Of a stretch of DNA of 64,000 nt, positions 53,640 through 61,625 are shown one piece after another. Both the position numbers and the translations under genes were made by a program. Source of the DNA: Terriglobia bacterium. GTDB taxonomy: Bacteria > Acidobacteriota > Terriglobia > Terriglobales > Acidobacteriaceae. Each line of letters opens with the position of its first letter. Position 1 is the stretch's first letter. The stretch is from positions 27,578-91,577 of the forward strand of contig JAIQFH010000030.1 in NCBI GenBank assembly GCA_020073385.1, in the 5' to 3' direction. Under the pieces are notes generated by a model that was given only the letters and a program-made list of their open reading frames with translations, did no database searches and was not told where the DNA came from.

Positions 53640-54667
53640 TGAGGTCTTGTGGCCGGAGGTGTTTCTTCAATGGCGCGAAGCAATTCTTCTCTCGAGACTG
53701 TAGCGGTGCCCCGTTTCATCACCACAATTCCACCCGCATAGTTGGCCACCTGCGCCGCTTCTTCTGTCGTCGCTCCGGAAGCCAGCGCTGCCGTGAATGC
53801 GGCAATCACGGTGTCGCCCGCGCCCGTCACATCGGCAACCTGGTCCGAGCCATAGATCGGAATATCCACCGGCTTGTGCTGGTGATTGAATGCCACCATG
53901 CCGTCGCGGCCGCGCGTGATCACCAGCGATTGCAGCTTCATCCGCGCCATCAGTTGCTCCCCCGCGGCCAGCACCTTGTTCCAATCCTGCCCAATCCGAA
54001 TCCCCAGAGCCTCTTCCACCTCAGGTTCGTTCGGGGTCGCGGCCGTGACCCCTTCATAGTGCAGCATGCGGTAGCGCGAATCGAGTACGATCGGCACCGA
54101 TCCCAGCTTGCCCTTCCCGCGCAGCGTGCTCACGATCGCTGGCGTCGCCGCCCCATATCCGTAATCGGAAACCAGCAGCGCGTCTGAGGCATGCGCATAA
54201 TTCCGCGCCGCCAGATACAACTCACGCGTCAGATGACTATTAGGAGCCTCCTGCGGCTCCCGGTCCACTCGCACCACCTGCTGCCGGGAGGTATGCGTCA
54301 TGCCCGCGAGAATCCGCGTTTTTGTCACGGTTGTGTAGCTCTTGTCCTTCAGCACGCCGCTTACCGCAATCCGCTTATGCCGGAAATACTTAATCAACAG
54401 TCGCCCCGCTTCATCGTCACCCACGATGCCCACCGGCAGCACATTCACTCCCAGGTCTGCCAGATTATTCGCCGCGTTCGCTCCGCCGCCGGGAACAATC
54501 GTCCGCTCCCTGTGCGTCAAGATCAAAACGGGCGCCTCACGCGACACGCGCGAGATCTCGCCGAAAACGAACTCGTCAGCGACAAGATCCGCCAGTACTG
54601 TGATCGTGATGTTGGGGAACCCCTCAACAATCTTCCGGAGCCGTTCCCCTTCCTTAGGATGTTTCAT
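53636..54667 (-). CDS. hldA: D-glycero-beta-D-manno-heptose-7-phosphate kinase (PfkB family)
   Basis: A 343-residue ribokinase-fold enzyme matching RfaE domain I: VLADLVADEFVFGEISRVSR, PGGGANAANNLADLGVNVLP and the catalytic DVTGAGDTVIAAFTAALASG. It phosphorylates heptose 7-phosphate at C1. The start is set at ATG 54667 because the sequence between there and the lpxK stop is a palindromic intergenic repeat. It is in the operon waaA-lpxK-hldA-hldE-C-waaC. Confidence 0.92.
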   Translation of the reverse strand: MKHPKEGERLRKIVEGFPNITITVLADLVADEFVFGEISRVSREAPVLILTHRERTIVPGGGANAANNLADLGVNVLPVGIVGDDEAGRLLIKYFRHKRIAVSGVLKDKSYTTVTKTRILAGMTHTSRQQVVRVDREPQEAPNSHLTRELYLAARNYAHASDALLVSDYGYGAATPAIVSTLRGKGKLGSVPIVLDSRYRMLHYEGVTAATPNEPEVEEALGIRIGQDWNKVLAAGEQLMARMKLQSLVITRGRDGMVAFNHQHKPVDIPIYGSDQVADVTGAGDTVIAAFTAALASGATTEEAAQVANYAGGIVVMKRGTATVSREELLRAIEETPPATRPH

Positions 54668-54671
54668 GGTA

Positions 54672-54712
54672 GCGCCGGCGTCCCGCTGGCTGTCGCGGGC
54701 GTGTCTCGCCCC
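54672..54712. repeat. GC-rich palindromic repeat inside the LPS operon
   Basis: The spacer between lpxK and hldA contains CGCGGGCGTGTCTCGCCCCCGC-type complementary arms next to GCTGGCTG, of the same style as 44848-44884 and 47190-47217. Confidence 0.45.
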
Positions 54713-54741
54713 CGCAGGATTCCCTGCAAACACAAATTCTC

Positions 54742-55686
54742 TCATGCGCCGCCCCGCCGTTCCTCAATCTTGCGCAGCATGGTATCTACGCCGTTAGCCG
54801 CGTCAACCAGTTCCATCCTCACCCGAACCACCGCCAGCGGCGTCAGCGCCGACAAATACGGCCCCAAATTCACCGCATCTTTCTCGGTGGTCACAAACCC
54901 TCCGGCCTCGCTGCGCTGCCTGAGTTCGAGCAACTCTCGCACGTCCTTCTCCTTATACGCATGATGATCCCGATAGAACGCCTGCGCCGCCGGCTCGACA
55001 TTGGCCGCCCGCAGCTGCAAGAGAAAATTCTGCGGCCGCGCAATCCCGCAAAAGACAACCGGCCGCGCCGGGACACTCTCGGCAACAATCCCGCGCTTTA
55101 GCCGCCACATAAGCTTCCCTTGAGTTGAAAATGCATCCTCCGAAGCCCCGCTCGCCAGCACCACGGCATCCGCCCGCCGCAGTGCACTCAACGGCTCGCG
55201 AAGCCGCCCCGCCGGAAGCAACTGGTCGCTAGCATCCTGCGGCGTAACCAGCACGATATCGAAATCCCGCGCCAGCGCCCGATGCTGGAAACCATCGTCT
55301 AGCAAATGCAGTTGTGACCCGAACCTGCCCTCGGCAAAGCGCCCAGCTTCGTATCGATCTTCACCCACAATCACCGGAACTTGCAGCCTGCGAGCGACCA
55401 GCAATGGCTCGTCCCCAAACTCCTGCGGCAGCCCCGCCGGATCCACCAGCAGCACTCCCCGGCTCTTGCGACCGTAACCTCTCGAGAGGACGTCAAATTT
55501 CACCCCTCGCGATTGCAGCAACTCCCCCAGCAGCATCACAAATGGAGTCTTGCCCGATCCGCCTGCTGATAGATTTCCCACGCTGACCACGGGTCCCTCG
55601 AGACGCCGAGCCCGCAGTCGCCCGCTGTCGTAGAGCGCGTTGCGCCCACGCACGGCAACTCCGTAGATGCTGGAGAGTGGATTCAA
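54742..55686 (-). CDS. lpxK: tetraacyldisaccharide 4'-kinase
   Basis: A 314-residue lipid A kinase with the P-loop in VVSVGNLSAGGSGKTPFVML, then VLSRGYGRKSRGVLLV, FGDEPLLVARRLQVPVIVGE and LLDDGFQHRALARDFDIVLV. It adds the 4'-phosphate of lipid A at the inner membrane. It overlaps waaA by four bases. Its presence shows that the organism makes a lipid A-based outer membrane. Confidence 0.94.
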   Translation of the reverse strand: MNPLSSIYGVAVRGRNALYDSGRLRARRLEGPVVSVGNLSAGGSGKTPFVMLLGELLQSRGVKFDVLSRGYGRKSRGVLLVDPAGLPQEFGDEPLLVARRLQVPVIVGEDRYEAGRFAEGRFGSQLHLLDDGFQHRALARDFDIVLVTPQDASDQLLPAGRLREPLSALRRADAVVLASGASEDAFSTQGKLMWRLKRGIVAESVPARPVVFCGIARPQNFLLQLRAANVEPAAQAFYRDHHAYKEKDVRELLELRQRSEAGGFVTTEKDAVNLGPYLSALTPLAVVRVRMELVDAANGVDTMLRKIEERRGGA

Positions 55687-57005
55687 TCTTTTCGTGCTGC
55701 CCGTGCCGAGGCCGGTCGCGAGTCGTCATCCTGTGCCATCAGTCGCTGCAACGCCTCCAGTGTTCGCGATGTTACGCCCATCTGCGACAGAATCGTCTCT
55801 TTCGCGCGACGTCCCAGCGCCATGCGTTCCACGTCGTCATCCACCAGGTGCATCAACATAAGCGGCAACTCCGCTAATCCCACGATCCGCACCGCATCGT
55901 GGCTCTGGAACAGTCCAACAATGTCCCGAAAATTTTCCGTGTGATTTCCCGTGACAATTGCCACGCCATGCTGCGCCGGTTCGATGATGTTATGCCCGCC
56001 GCGCGGCACCAGGCTCCCTCCCACAAATGCCACGTCTGCGAGAGCGTAAAGCGCAGCGAGTTCTCCGATCGTGTCGACCAGCAACACTCCACCCGCCAGC
56101 GGTTCTCCTTGCCATTGCGATCGCCGGTGCGCCGGGATTCCCATTTGCTGCAGCAGAGAAGCGACCGCCTCAAACCGCTCCGGATGCCGCGGCGCAAGAA
56201 TCATCACCGCTCGCGGATGGCTCACCAGCAAATTCTCAAACGCCCGCAACAGCGGCGGTTCCTCATCTTCTACGGTGCTTCCACACACCAGCACCGGCCC
56301 CGCTCCCTCCGCCGCCAAAGAACGTCGAAGTGTCTCAACAATCGCTGGCGGTGCCGGCAAGCTGACATCGAACTTCAAATTCCCCGATACATGCACGCGT
56401 CCGGCATTGGCGCCGATCGACTTCAGCCGCGCCGCGTCTTGTTCGGTCTGTGCCAGAAAAAGGTCCACATTTGCGAGCATGTGCCGCCAAGCCCACCGAA
56501 ATCGCTGATAGCGTGGCCACGACCGGTCGGAGATACGTCCGTTCACCACAGCCACTCGTGCTCCGCTGCCGTGCACGATCCGCAGGAAATTCGGCCAGAA
56601 CTCCGTCTCTGCGAGCACAACCAATTCAGGCCGTAACGCCCGCATATAGGGCCGGATCGCGAACGCGAAATCCATCGGGAAGTAAAAGACATTCTCCTCG
56701 CCGAACCGCTTGCCAGCCAGATCCTGACCGGAGTCCGTCGTAGTCGAGACTACAACCCGCCACTGCGGGAATTGACGTCGCATCTGTCCAACCAGCCCAC
56801 CGACTGCCAGCACCTCACCAACGGACACCGCATGGATCCAGATGACCGGCTGCCCGGAGCCACTCTTCAACTTCTCTGGCACCTTCCCCATGCGTTCCGA
56901 GAATCCGCGCCGATACTTCCCGTGGCGCAAAATCTGGTAGAGCCAAAAAGGCAGGCTGAGCAGCATCGCCAGCGCCAGGGCCAGACTGTAGAAGAGATAA
57001 CTCAA
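55683..57005 (-). CDS. waaA: 3-deoxy-D-manno-octulosonic acid (Kdo) transferase
   Basis: The 440-residue enzyme has an N-terminal membrane anchor (LFYSLALALAMLLSLPFWLY) and the KdtA marks WIHAVSVGEVLAVGGLVGQM, LAETEFWPNFLRIVHGSGAR, VNGRISDRSWPRYQRFRW, LVCGSTVEDEEPPLLRAFEN and GGSLVPRGGHNIIEPAQHGV. It transfers Kdo from CMP-Kdo to lipid IVA. It is the first gene of the LPS core operon. Confidence 0.95.
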   Translation of the reverse strand: MSYLFYSLALALAMLLSLPFWLYQILRHGKYRRGFSERMGKVPEKLKSGSGQPVIWIHAVSVGEVLAVGGLVGQMRRQFPQWRVVVSTTTDSGQDLAGKRFGEENVFYFPMDFAFAIRPYMRALRPELVVLAETEFWPNFLRIVHGSGARVAVVNGRISDRSWPRYQRFRWAWRHMLANVDLFLAQTEQDAARLKSIGANAGRVHVSGNLKFDVSLPAPPAIVETLRRSLAAEGAGPVLVCGSTVEDEEPPLLRAFENLLVSHPRAVMILAPRHPERFEAVASLLQQMGIPAHRRSQWQGEPLAGGVLLVDTIGELAALYALADVAFVGGSLVPRGGHNIIEPAQHGVAIVTGNHTENFRDIVGLFQSHDAVRIVGLAELPLMLMHLVDDDVERMALGRRAKETILSQMGVTSRTLEALQRLMAQDDDSRPASARAARKD

Positions 57006-57065
57006 GTTGAGCCATTCTAAACCGCGCCATCGGCACCATGACGGCTTGCCTTCTATAATGAGCGC

Positions 57066-57728
57066 ATGCAGCGCATGTCATTGCGTTCGAGCCGTCGTAT
57101 TTCTGCAATTGTGGTTTTCACCTTGCTTGTTCCAACTCTGCTGATCGCCGGCAAGAGCTTTGTGAAGCCGGTCGCGAAGACTGCATTCAACTATCCCGCG
57201 CACGATCTTCATCGCGACGAAAAGGTCTCAATCGCCGCCGACCCTTACGACAATCCCGAGAAAGCCAAGATCTTCACCATCAATTTCGCCGATCACGGAT
57301 TCCTTCCCATCTTCTTCATCGTGACCAATGACGGCGATCAGCCCGTATCCATCGCCCATATGCGAATCAAGCTGATCACAGGCAATCGCTCCAAGCTCAC
57401 CCCGATCGATTCTGACGATCTGTATCGTCGCCTCTCCAACCCGCAAGCCAAGACCAGCACCAACATTCCGCTACCCTTCCCGCGCAAGGTGAAGGGTGGC
57501 GTCACCAAGCAGCAAATGGACGAGATCGAATCCTCGCAGTTCGCCGCTCGAGCCGTTGAGCCGCACTCCACGCAGTCCGGATTCGTATTCTTCGATGTCT
57601 CCGACCTCAACTCCCCGCTGCGCAATGCAACGATCGATATCTCGGGACTGGCAGACGCAAAGGGAAATGAACTCCTATTCTTCGAGATCCTGATGGACAA
57701 TTACTTGAACGCCCCGCAGAATCCATAG
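57066..57728 (+). CDS. secreted protein of unknown function
   Basis: A 220-residue exported protein with a signal segment (ISAIVVFTLLVPTLLIAGKS). The mature part reads HRDEKVSIAADPYDNPEKAK, FFIVTNDGDQPVSIAHMRIK and SGFVFFDVSDLNSPLRNATI, consistent with a beta-sandwich fold (the TNDGDQPVSI strand is typical of domains that anchor surface structures). I cannot name the family. It is divergent from waaA, 60 bases away, and ends 86 bases before gatB. Confidence 0.7.
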   Translation: MQRMSLRSSRRISAIVVFTLLVPTLLIAGKSFVKPVAKTAFNYPAHDLHRDEKVSIAADPYDNPEKAKIFTINFADHGFLPIFFIVTNDGDQPVSIAHMRIKLITGNRSKLTPIDSDDLYRRLSNPQAKTSTNIPLPFPRKVKGGVTKQQMDEIESSQFAARAVEPHSTQSGFVFFDVSDLNSPLRNATIDISGLADAKGNELLFFEILMDNYLNAPQNP

Positions 57729-57741
57729 CCCTACAAGCTGC

Positions 57742-57762
57742 GTAGAGACAGCCGCCTCGGCT
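57742..57762. repeat. palindromic repeat, GACAGCCG half-unit
   Basis: GACAGCCG-C-CTCGGCTGTC resembles the first hairpin of the units at 36772 and 40196. It sits between the secreted protein gene and gatB. Confidence 0.55.
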
Positions 57763-57814
57763 GTCCGCCCCGAGCGCCGTCGAGGGGAAAGCGAGCCGCT
57801 ATAATCGTTACTTC

Positions 57815-59290
57815 ATGGCCACCACCGCCGAGAAATCCATAGCCGCTCACCCCAGGTTCGAGCCCGTAATCGGACTGGAAGTCCACGTCCACCTGCTGAC
57901 GGCGACCAAGATCTTCTGCTCCTGCTCCACTCGCTTCGGTGCCCCCCCGAACACCAACGTCTGCCCGGTCTGCCTGGGAATGCCCGGCGCGCTCCCCGTT
58001 CTCAACAAGAAAGCAGTCGAATTCGCCACGCTCGCAGCCATGGCCCTGAACTGCCGCATTAACGAAACCTCCATCTTCGCGCGCAAAAATTACTTCTACC
58101 CCGATCTCCCCAAGGGATACCAGGTTTCGCAATACGACAAGCCCCTGGCCGAGTTCGGTTTCATCGAAGTTCCCTCCGAGGGCGGCAAGAAGAAAATCGG
58201 CATCACCCGCGTCCACCTCGAAGAAGACGCGGGCAAGAGCCTGCACGAGAGCTTTCCCGATGCCGAAGAGAAGACCGCGATCGATCTAAACCGCACCGGC
58301 GCCCCCCTGATCGAAATCGTCAGCGAGCCCGACCTCTCAACACCTGACGAAGCCTACGAATACCTGACTCGTCTGAAGGAGATCATCCTCTACACCGGCG
58401 TCAGCGACTGCAACATGGAAGAAGGTTCTCTGCGCTGCGACGCCAACGTCAGCGTGCGGCCCCGCGGCCAGAAAGAGTTCGGCACCAAAACAGAAATCAA
58501 AAACGTAAATTCCTTCCGCTTCATTCGCGAAGCCCTGGAGTACGAAATCGGACGCCAGATCGACGTCATCGAGTCCGGCGGCAAGATCACGCAAGAGACC
58601 CGCCTCTACAACGCCAACGAAGGCAAGACCTACGGCATGCGCTCGAAAGAACAAGCCCACGATTACAGATATTTCCCAGAACCAGATCTGCTTCCGCTGG
58701 TCGTTGACGAGAACTGGAAGAAAGAAATCGCCCAAGCCCTCCCCGAACTTCCCGAGGCCCGCCGCGCCCGCATGGTGAAGGAGTACGGCATCACCGAATA
58801 CGACGCGCAAGTCCTCACTTTTTCCAAGTCGCTCGCCGATCAATTCGAACAGGCCGCGAAGGCGGCGAAGAACGCCAAGCGCGTCGCCAATCTCGTGCAA
58901 GGCGAATTGATGGGCCGCCTGAAAGCGAAGGGCATCGGCATCGAGCAGTCACCCATCTCCATGCAAGGCGTCGCCGTCTCCGCCGATCTCGTCGAAGCCG
59001 GCACCATCTCCGGCAAGATGCTCAAAGACCTCTACGACCTCAGCTTCGAGCGCGGCAAGGATTTCCCCGCCGTCTACGAGCAAGAAGGCCGCCCACAACA
59101 GTCCACCGACACCTCGGCCCTGGAAAAAGTGATCGACGAAATTCTCGCCGCCAACCCCAAGCAACTTGAGCAATATCGCGCCGGCAAGAAGACGATGCTC
59201 GGCTTCTTCGTAGGCCAGGTCATGAAAGCCTCCAAAGGCCAAGCCAGCCCCCAGATCGTGAATGACCTACTAACAAAGAAGCTGGGGTAG
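57815..59290 (+). CDS. gatB: aspartyl/glutamyl-tRNA(Asn/Gln) amidotransferase subunit B
   Basis: The 491-residue protein is a clear GatB: FEPVIGLEVHVHLLTATKIF, then NVCPVCLGMPGALPVLNKKA with the zinc-type cysteines, NYFYPDLPKGYQVSQYDKPL, EEDAGKSLHE and the C-terminal tail domain VIDEILAANPKQLEQYRAGK followed by GFFVGQVMKASKGQASP. With GatA and GatC it amidates misacylated Glu-tRNA(Gln) and/or Asp-tRNA(Asn). gatA and gatC are not in the window. Confidence 0.97.
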   Translation: MATTAEKSIAAHPRFEPVIGLEVHVHLLTATKIFCSCSTRFGAPPNTNVCPVCLGMPGALPVLNKKAVEFATLAAMALNCRINETSIFARKNYFYPDLPKGYQVSQYDKPLAEFGFIEVPSEGGKKKIGITRVHLEEDAGKSLHESFPDAEEKTAIDLNRTGAPLIEIVSEPDLSTPDEAYEYLTRLKEIILYTGVSDCNMEEGSLRCDANVSVRPRGQKEFGTKTEIKNVNSFRFIREALEYEIGRQIDVIESGGKITQETRLYNANEGKTYGMRSKEQAHDYRYFPEPDLLPLVVDENWKKEIAQALPELPEARRARMVKEYGITEYDAQVLTFSKSLADQFEQAAKAAKNAKRVANLVQGELMGRLKAKGIGIEQSPISMQGVAVSADLVEAGTISGKMLKDLYDLSFERGKDFPAVYEQEGRPQQSTDTSALEKVIDEILAANPKQLEQYRAGKKTMLGFFVGQVMKASKGQASPQIVNDLLTKKLG

Positions 59291-59739
59291 GTGGCGCACA
59301 CTCAAGTTTGCGCAATCACGGGCGCCGGATTCCGAATGTGGAATGCGTCGTCGAATGTTGGATGCTTCGTGGAAGAGCGGCCCCTTCAGGGCCGCGTTAG
59401 GCCTCAAGATAATGCGGGCTTATAGAGTGTGCGTGAGAACCGCATTTTCAATCCGCGCTGTGGGACAAGCGGGCAGGATTTGCGCCCCGGAGGGGCGTCT
59501 GAGAATAGCCCGGCGCTTTCAGCGCCGGGTAAGGTGGAACACTGAGCGCGTCCCGGAGGGACGCCTGAAAGTTCTCACGCACACTCTTATAGCCCCAGAG
59601 GGAAGCAGTCAGGTCACAAGCCGCTCTATGAATCAGTACTACGCCCACCTGTGACTTCGGTCATCTGATGTTCCCCTCCGCATCCCGATAGCATGACCTT
59701 GGACTCGACTGTCTCCGGGCCACCTATTAGGGGTTCTCC
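59291..59739. other. non-coding gap with a composite repeat element
   Basis: No gene is supported. A hairpin GCGGCCC-CTTCA-GGGCCGC near 59378-59396 is followed by the inverted-repeat element at 59415-59596. Nothing else is evident before the next gene. Confidence 0.65.
59415..59596. mobile_element. MITE-like element with about 26-base terminal inverted repeats
   Basis: The left end (59415-59440) contains TATAGAGTGTGCGTGAGAAC and the right end (59571-59596) contains its near-exact complement GTTCTCACGCACACTCTTATA. Inside are three palindromes, GCGCCCCGGAGGGGCG, CCCGGCGCTTTCAGCGCCGG and GCGTCCCGGAGGGACGC. It has no coding capacity. The ends differ from those of the 47530-47693 element. Confidence 0.55.
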
Positions 59740-60393
59740 ATGAAACTCAAAATCGACCGCATCATCAGCATCGCGACCTTGATCGCAGCCCTGGTCGCCA
59801 TCGTCCTGGTCCTAAAGAAGCCCGCGCCCGTGGCCCAGCCGCAGGCACCCGCGGCCGTCGCCGAACACGCGCAGTCTTTCGACCAGAAGATGGCCGAGTT
59901 CCAGCAGCAAACGCAACAAGGGCAGACGAGTAGCCCTCAGCCATCCGTCTCATCCGACGCTGCCCCGCCCGCATCCCTTCCCTCGAAGCCCGAGGTCCAT
60001 ATCAACTCCGACGAAGTCAGCGCTGTGCTGGCGCAAGCGCTAGGCAGCGCAGGAGCCCAGGGACTCACTCCGAACTCCAACGTCGGCAGCGGCGCCCCGG
60101 TGATTAAAGATCAACAGGTAAGTATGGATGGCGACCAGGTCCACGGCCAGTTCCTCACCGAAATCGGCGGCAAAGACGTCTGGATCACCATCTCCGGCCA
60201 CATCGGCGAAAAAGATGGCTACGCCACCTTCGATCCGACAGAGTTCAAAGTCGGCGATTTGAATGTCCCCGTATCGCTGGTGAACCCGGCGCTCCAGAAG
60301 AAACTCGCCGAGCAGCGCGATCGCATGAAACTCCCCGACGGTGTCGGCACTATGAAGGTCGAGAACGGCGAACTGGTGATGCAGGGGAAGTAA
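59740..60393 (+). CDS. membrane-anchored protein of unknown function
   Basis: A 217-residue protein with one N-terminal helix (IISIATLIAALVAIVLVLKK) and no clear cleavage site, then a Pro/Ala/Gln/Ser-rich linker (about 30-85) and a C-terminal domain (QQVSMDGDQVHGQFLTEIGG, VWITISGHIGEKDGYATFDP, FKVGDLNVPVSLVNPALQKK). The C-terminal part looks like a beta-rich membrane-proximal domain. I do not recognise it. It probably protrudes into the periplasm. Confidence 0.7.
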   Translation: MKLKIDRIISIATLIAALVAIVLVLKKPAPVAQPQAPAAVAEHAQSFDQKMAEFQQQTQQGQTSSPQPSVSSDAAPPASLPSKPEVHINSDEVSAVLAQALGSAGAQGLTPNSNVGSGAPVIKDQQVSMDGDQVHGQFLTEIGGKDVWITISGHIGEKDGYATFDPTEFKVGDLNVPVSLVNPALQKKLAEQRDRMKLPDGVGTMKVENGELVMQGK

Positions 60394-60398
60394 AGTCC

Positions 60399-60477
60399 GA
60401 TTTCAGATTGAAGATCTCAGATTGCAGATTTCATTTACCCAATTCAATCTGCAATCTGAAATCAAAAATCTGAAATC
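60399..60477. repeat. nested AT-rich inverted repeat
   Basis: GATTTCAGATT (60399-60409) is complementary to AATCTGAAATC (60467-60477), and CAGATTGCAGATT (60418-60430) to AATCTGCAATCTG (60446-60458). All arms are perfect and centred on the same point. It fills the gap between two convergent genes and could stop transcription from both sides, although no T-run follows. Confidence 0.7.
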
Positions 60478-60498
60478 CCCACGTGAAGTGAATCCCGC

Positions 60499-61428
60499 TC
60501 AGTTGTGCTTGATGAACTTCCCGTTCTTCTGCCCCGTTAGCGAATTGTAGATCGTCTCCAGAAACGCATCCGCGTTGATCATGTCTCCCGCATACTTCTT
60601 CCACGGATCGAGCACCTTCGCCTGCTTCATCTGATCAAGCGTCTTGCCGTCCTTGATCGCCTTGGCCACGACCTCACGAGTGCCCTTCAGCATTTCCAGA
60701 TAAGCCCGAACATCTGCCACGCTCGAAATCGGTCCATGCCCGGGAATGATCCTCACGTCCGCTGGTACCTGCGCAATCACCTTCTCCACGCCGTCGATCA
60801 TGCCGTCAATGCTGCCGCCCGAATCGACGTCGATGAACGGAAATCCGTAAGTCACAAAGTCGTCGCCCATGTGCACGACGTTCGACTTGGGAAAGAAAAT
60901 GACCGAGTCGCCGTCCGTATGCCCCGCCGGAAAATAAAGCGCGCGAATGTCCTCCCCGTTCAGATGCACGGTCACATCGTGATCAAACGTGATAATCGGC
61001 AGCGCCTCCTTCGGCGCCGGCTTCGCATCAAAGTGCACCGATCCGCCGTTCCCGGCCACCCCGCCCGACTCCAGCCGCTTGCGCACGTTGTCATGCGCGA
61101 TGATCGGCGCCTGCTTCTGAAAGTACGCATTCCCTCCCGTGTGATCTTCGTGGTAATGCGTATTGATGATGAACCGCACCGGCAGTGCGGTGATCCCTTT
61201 CAGCGCCGCCTGAATCTTGTCCGCCAGCGGCGCATACTGATCGTCCACCACCACAATGCCATCTTCACCAACCGACGCGCCGATGTTCCCCCCCGCGCCT
61301 TGCAACATGTACACGTTCCCGGCCACCTTCGTGACCTTGATCTGCACTTTGCTGAAATCCTGATCCTGGGCGGATGCCCAACACAATGCGAAGAACAAAC
61401 CGGCGAGAAGCAGTGAGATTTTGCGCAT
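60499..61428 (-). CDS. secreted metallo-beta-lactamase-fold hydrolase
   Basis: A 309-residue exported protein with a signal peptide (ISLLLAGLFFALCWASAQ). The zinc motif H-x-H-x-D-H is in NTHYHEDHTGGNAYF, with later ligands in FPAGHTDGDSVIFF and IIPGHGPISSV. The class resembles B3-like hydrolases and quinohemoprotein-associated MBL proteins; the true substrate is unknown and beta-lactamase activity should not be assumed. The start is ATG 61428, with AAAGGA before it. Confidence 0.88.
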   Translation of the reverse strand: MRKISLLLAGLFFALCWASAQDQDFSKVQIKVTKVAGNVYMLQGAGGNIGASVGEDGIVVVDDQYAPLADKIQAALKGITALPVRFIINTHYHEDHTGGNAYFQKQAPIIAHDNVRKRLESGGVAGNGGSVHFDAKPAPKEALPIITFDHDVTVHLNGEDIRALYFPAGHTDGDSVIFFPKSNVVHMGDDFVTYGFPFIDVDSGGSIDGMIDGVEKVIAQVPADVRIIPGHGPISSVADVRAYLEMLKGTREVVAKAIKDGKTLDQMKQAKVLDPWKKYAGDMINADAFLETIYNSLTGQKNGKFIKHN

Positions 61429-61532
61429 GACTGTCCTTTGAGTTTGGTTCACAGTAGGGCAGCTATTCTACACAGAAGGCTACTGAGAAGGTGAACCGTT
61501 GATCGGCCAGCTTAGTCGATCAGGTTTGAAAG

Positions 61533-61614
61533 GGCACGGCTTTACAGGTTGCGGGAAAACTCCATCAGGCAATCGATTTTGGGTGGCGCAGCGCTTCAGC
61601 GCTGCGATATCCGC
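61533..61614. repeat. dispersed repeat, copy 2, with MITE-like end
   Basis: 61546-61614 nearly duplicates 47385-47454. The first 31 bases (61533-61563, GGCACGGCTTTACAGGTTGC...) match the terminal repeat of the 47530-47693 element at 26 of 31 positions, which ties the two repeat types together. Confidence 0.75.
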
Positions 61615-61625
61615 GCCCACACTCC

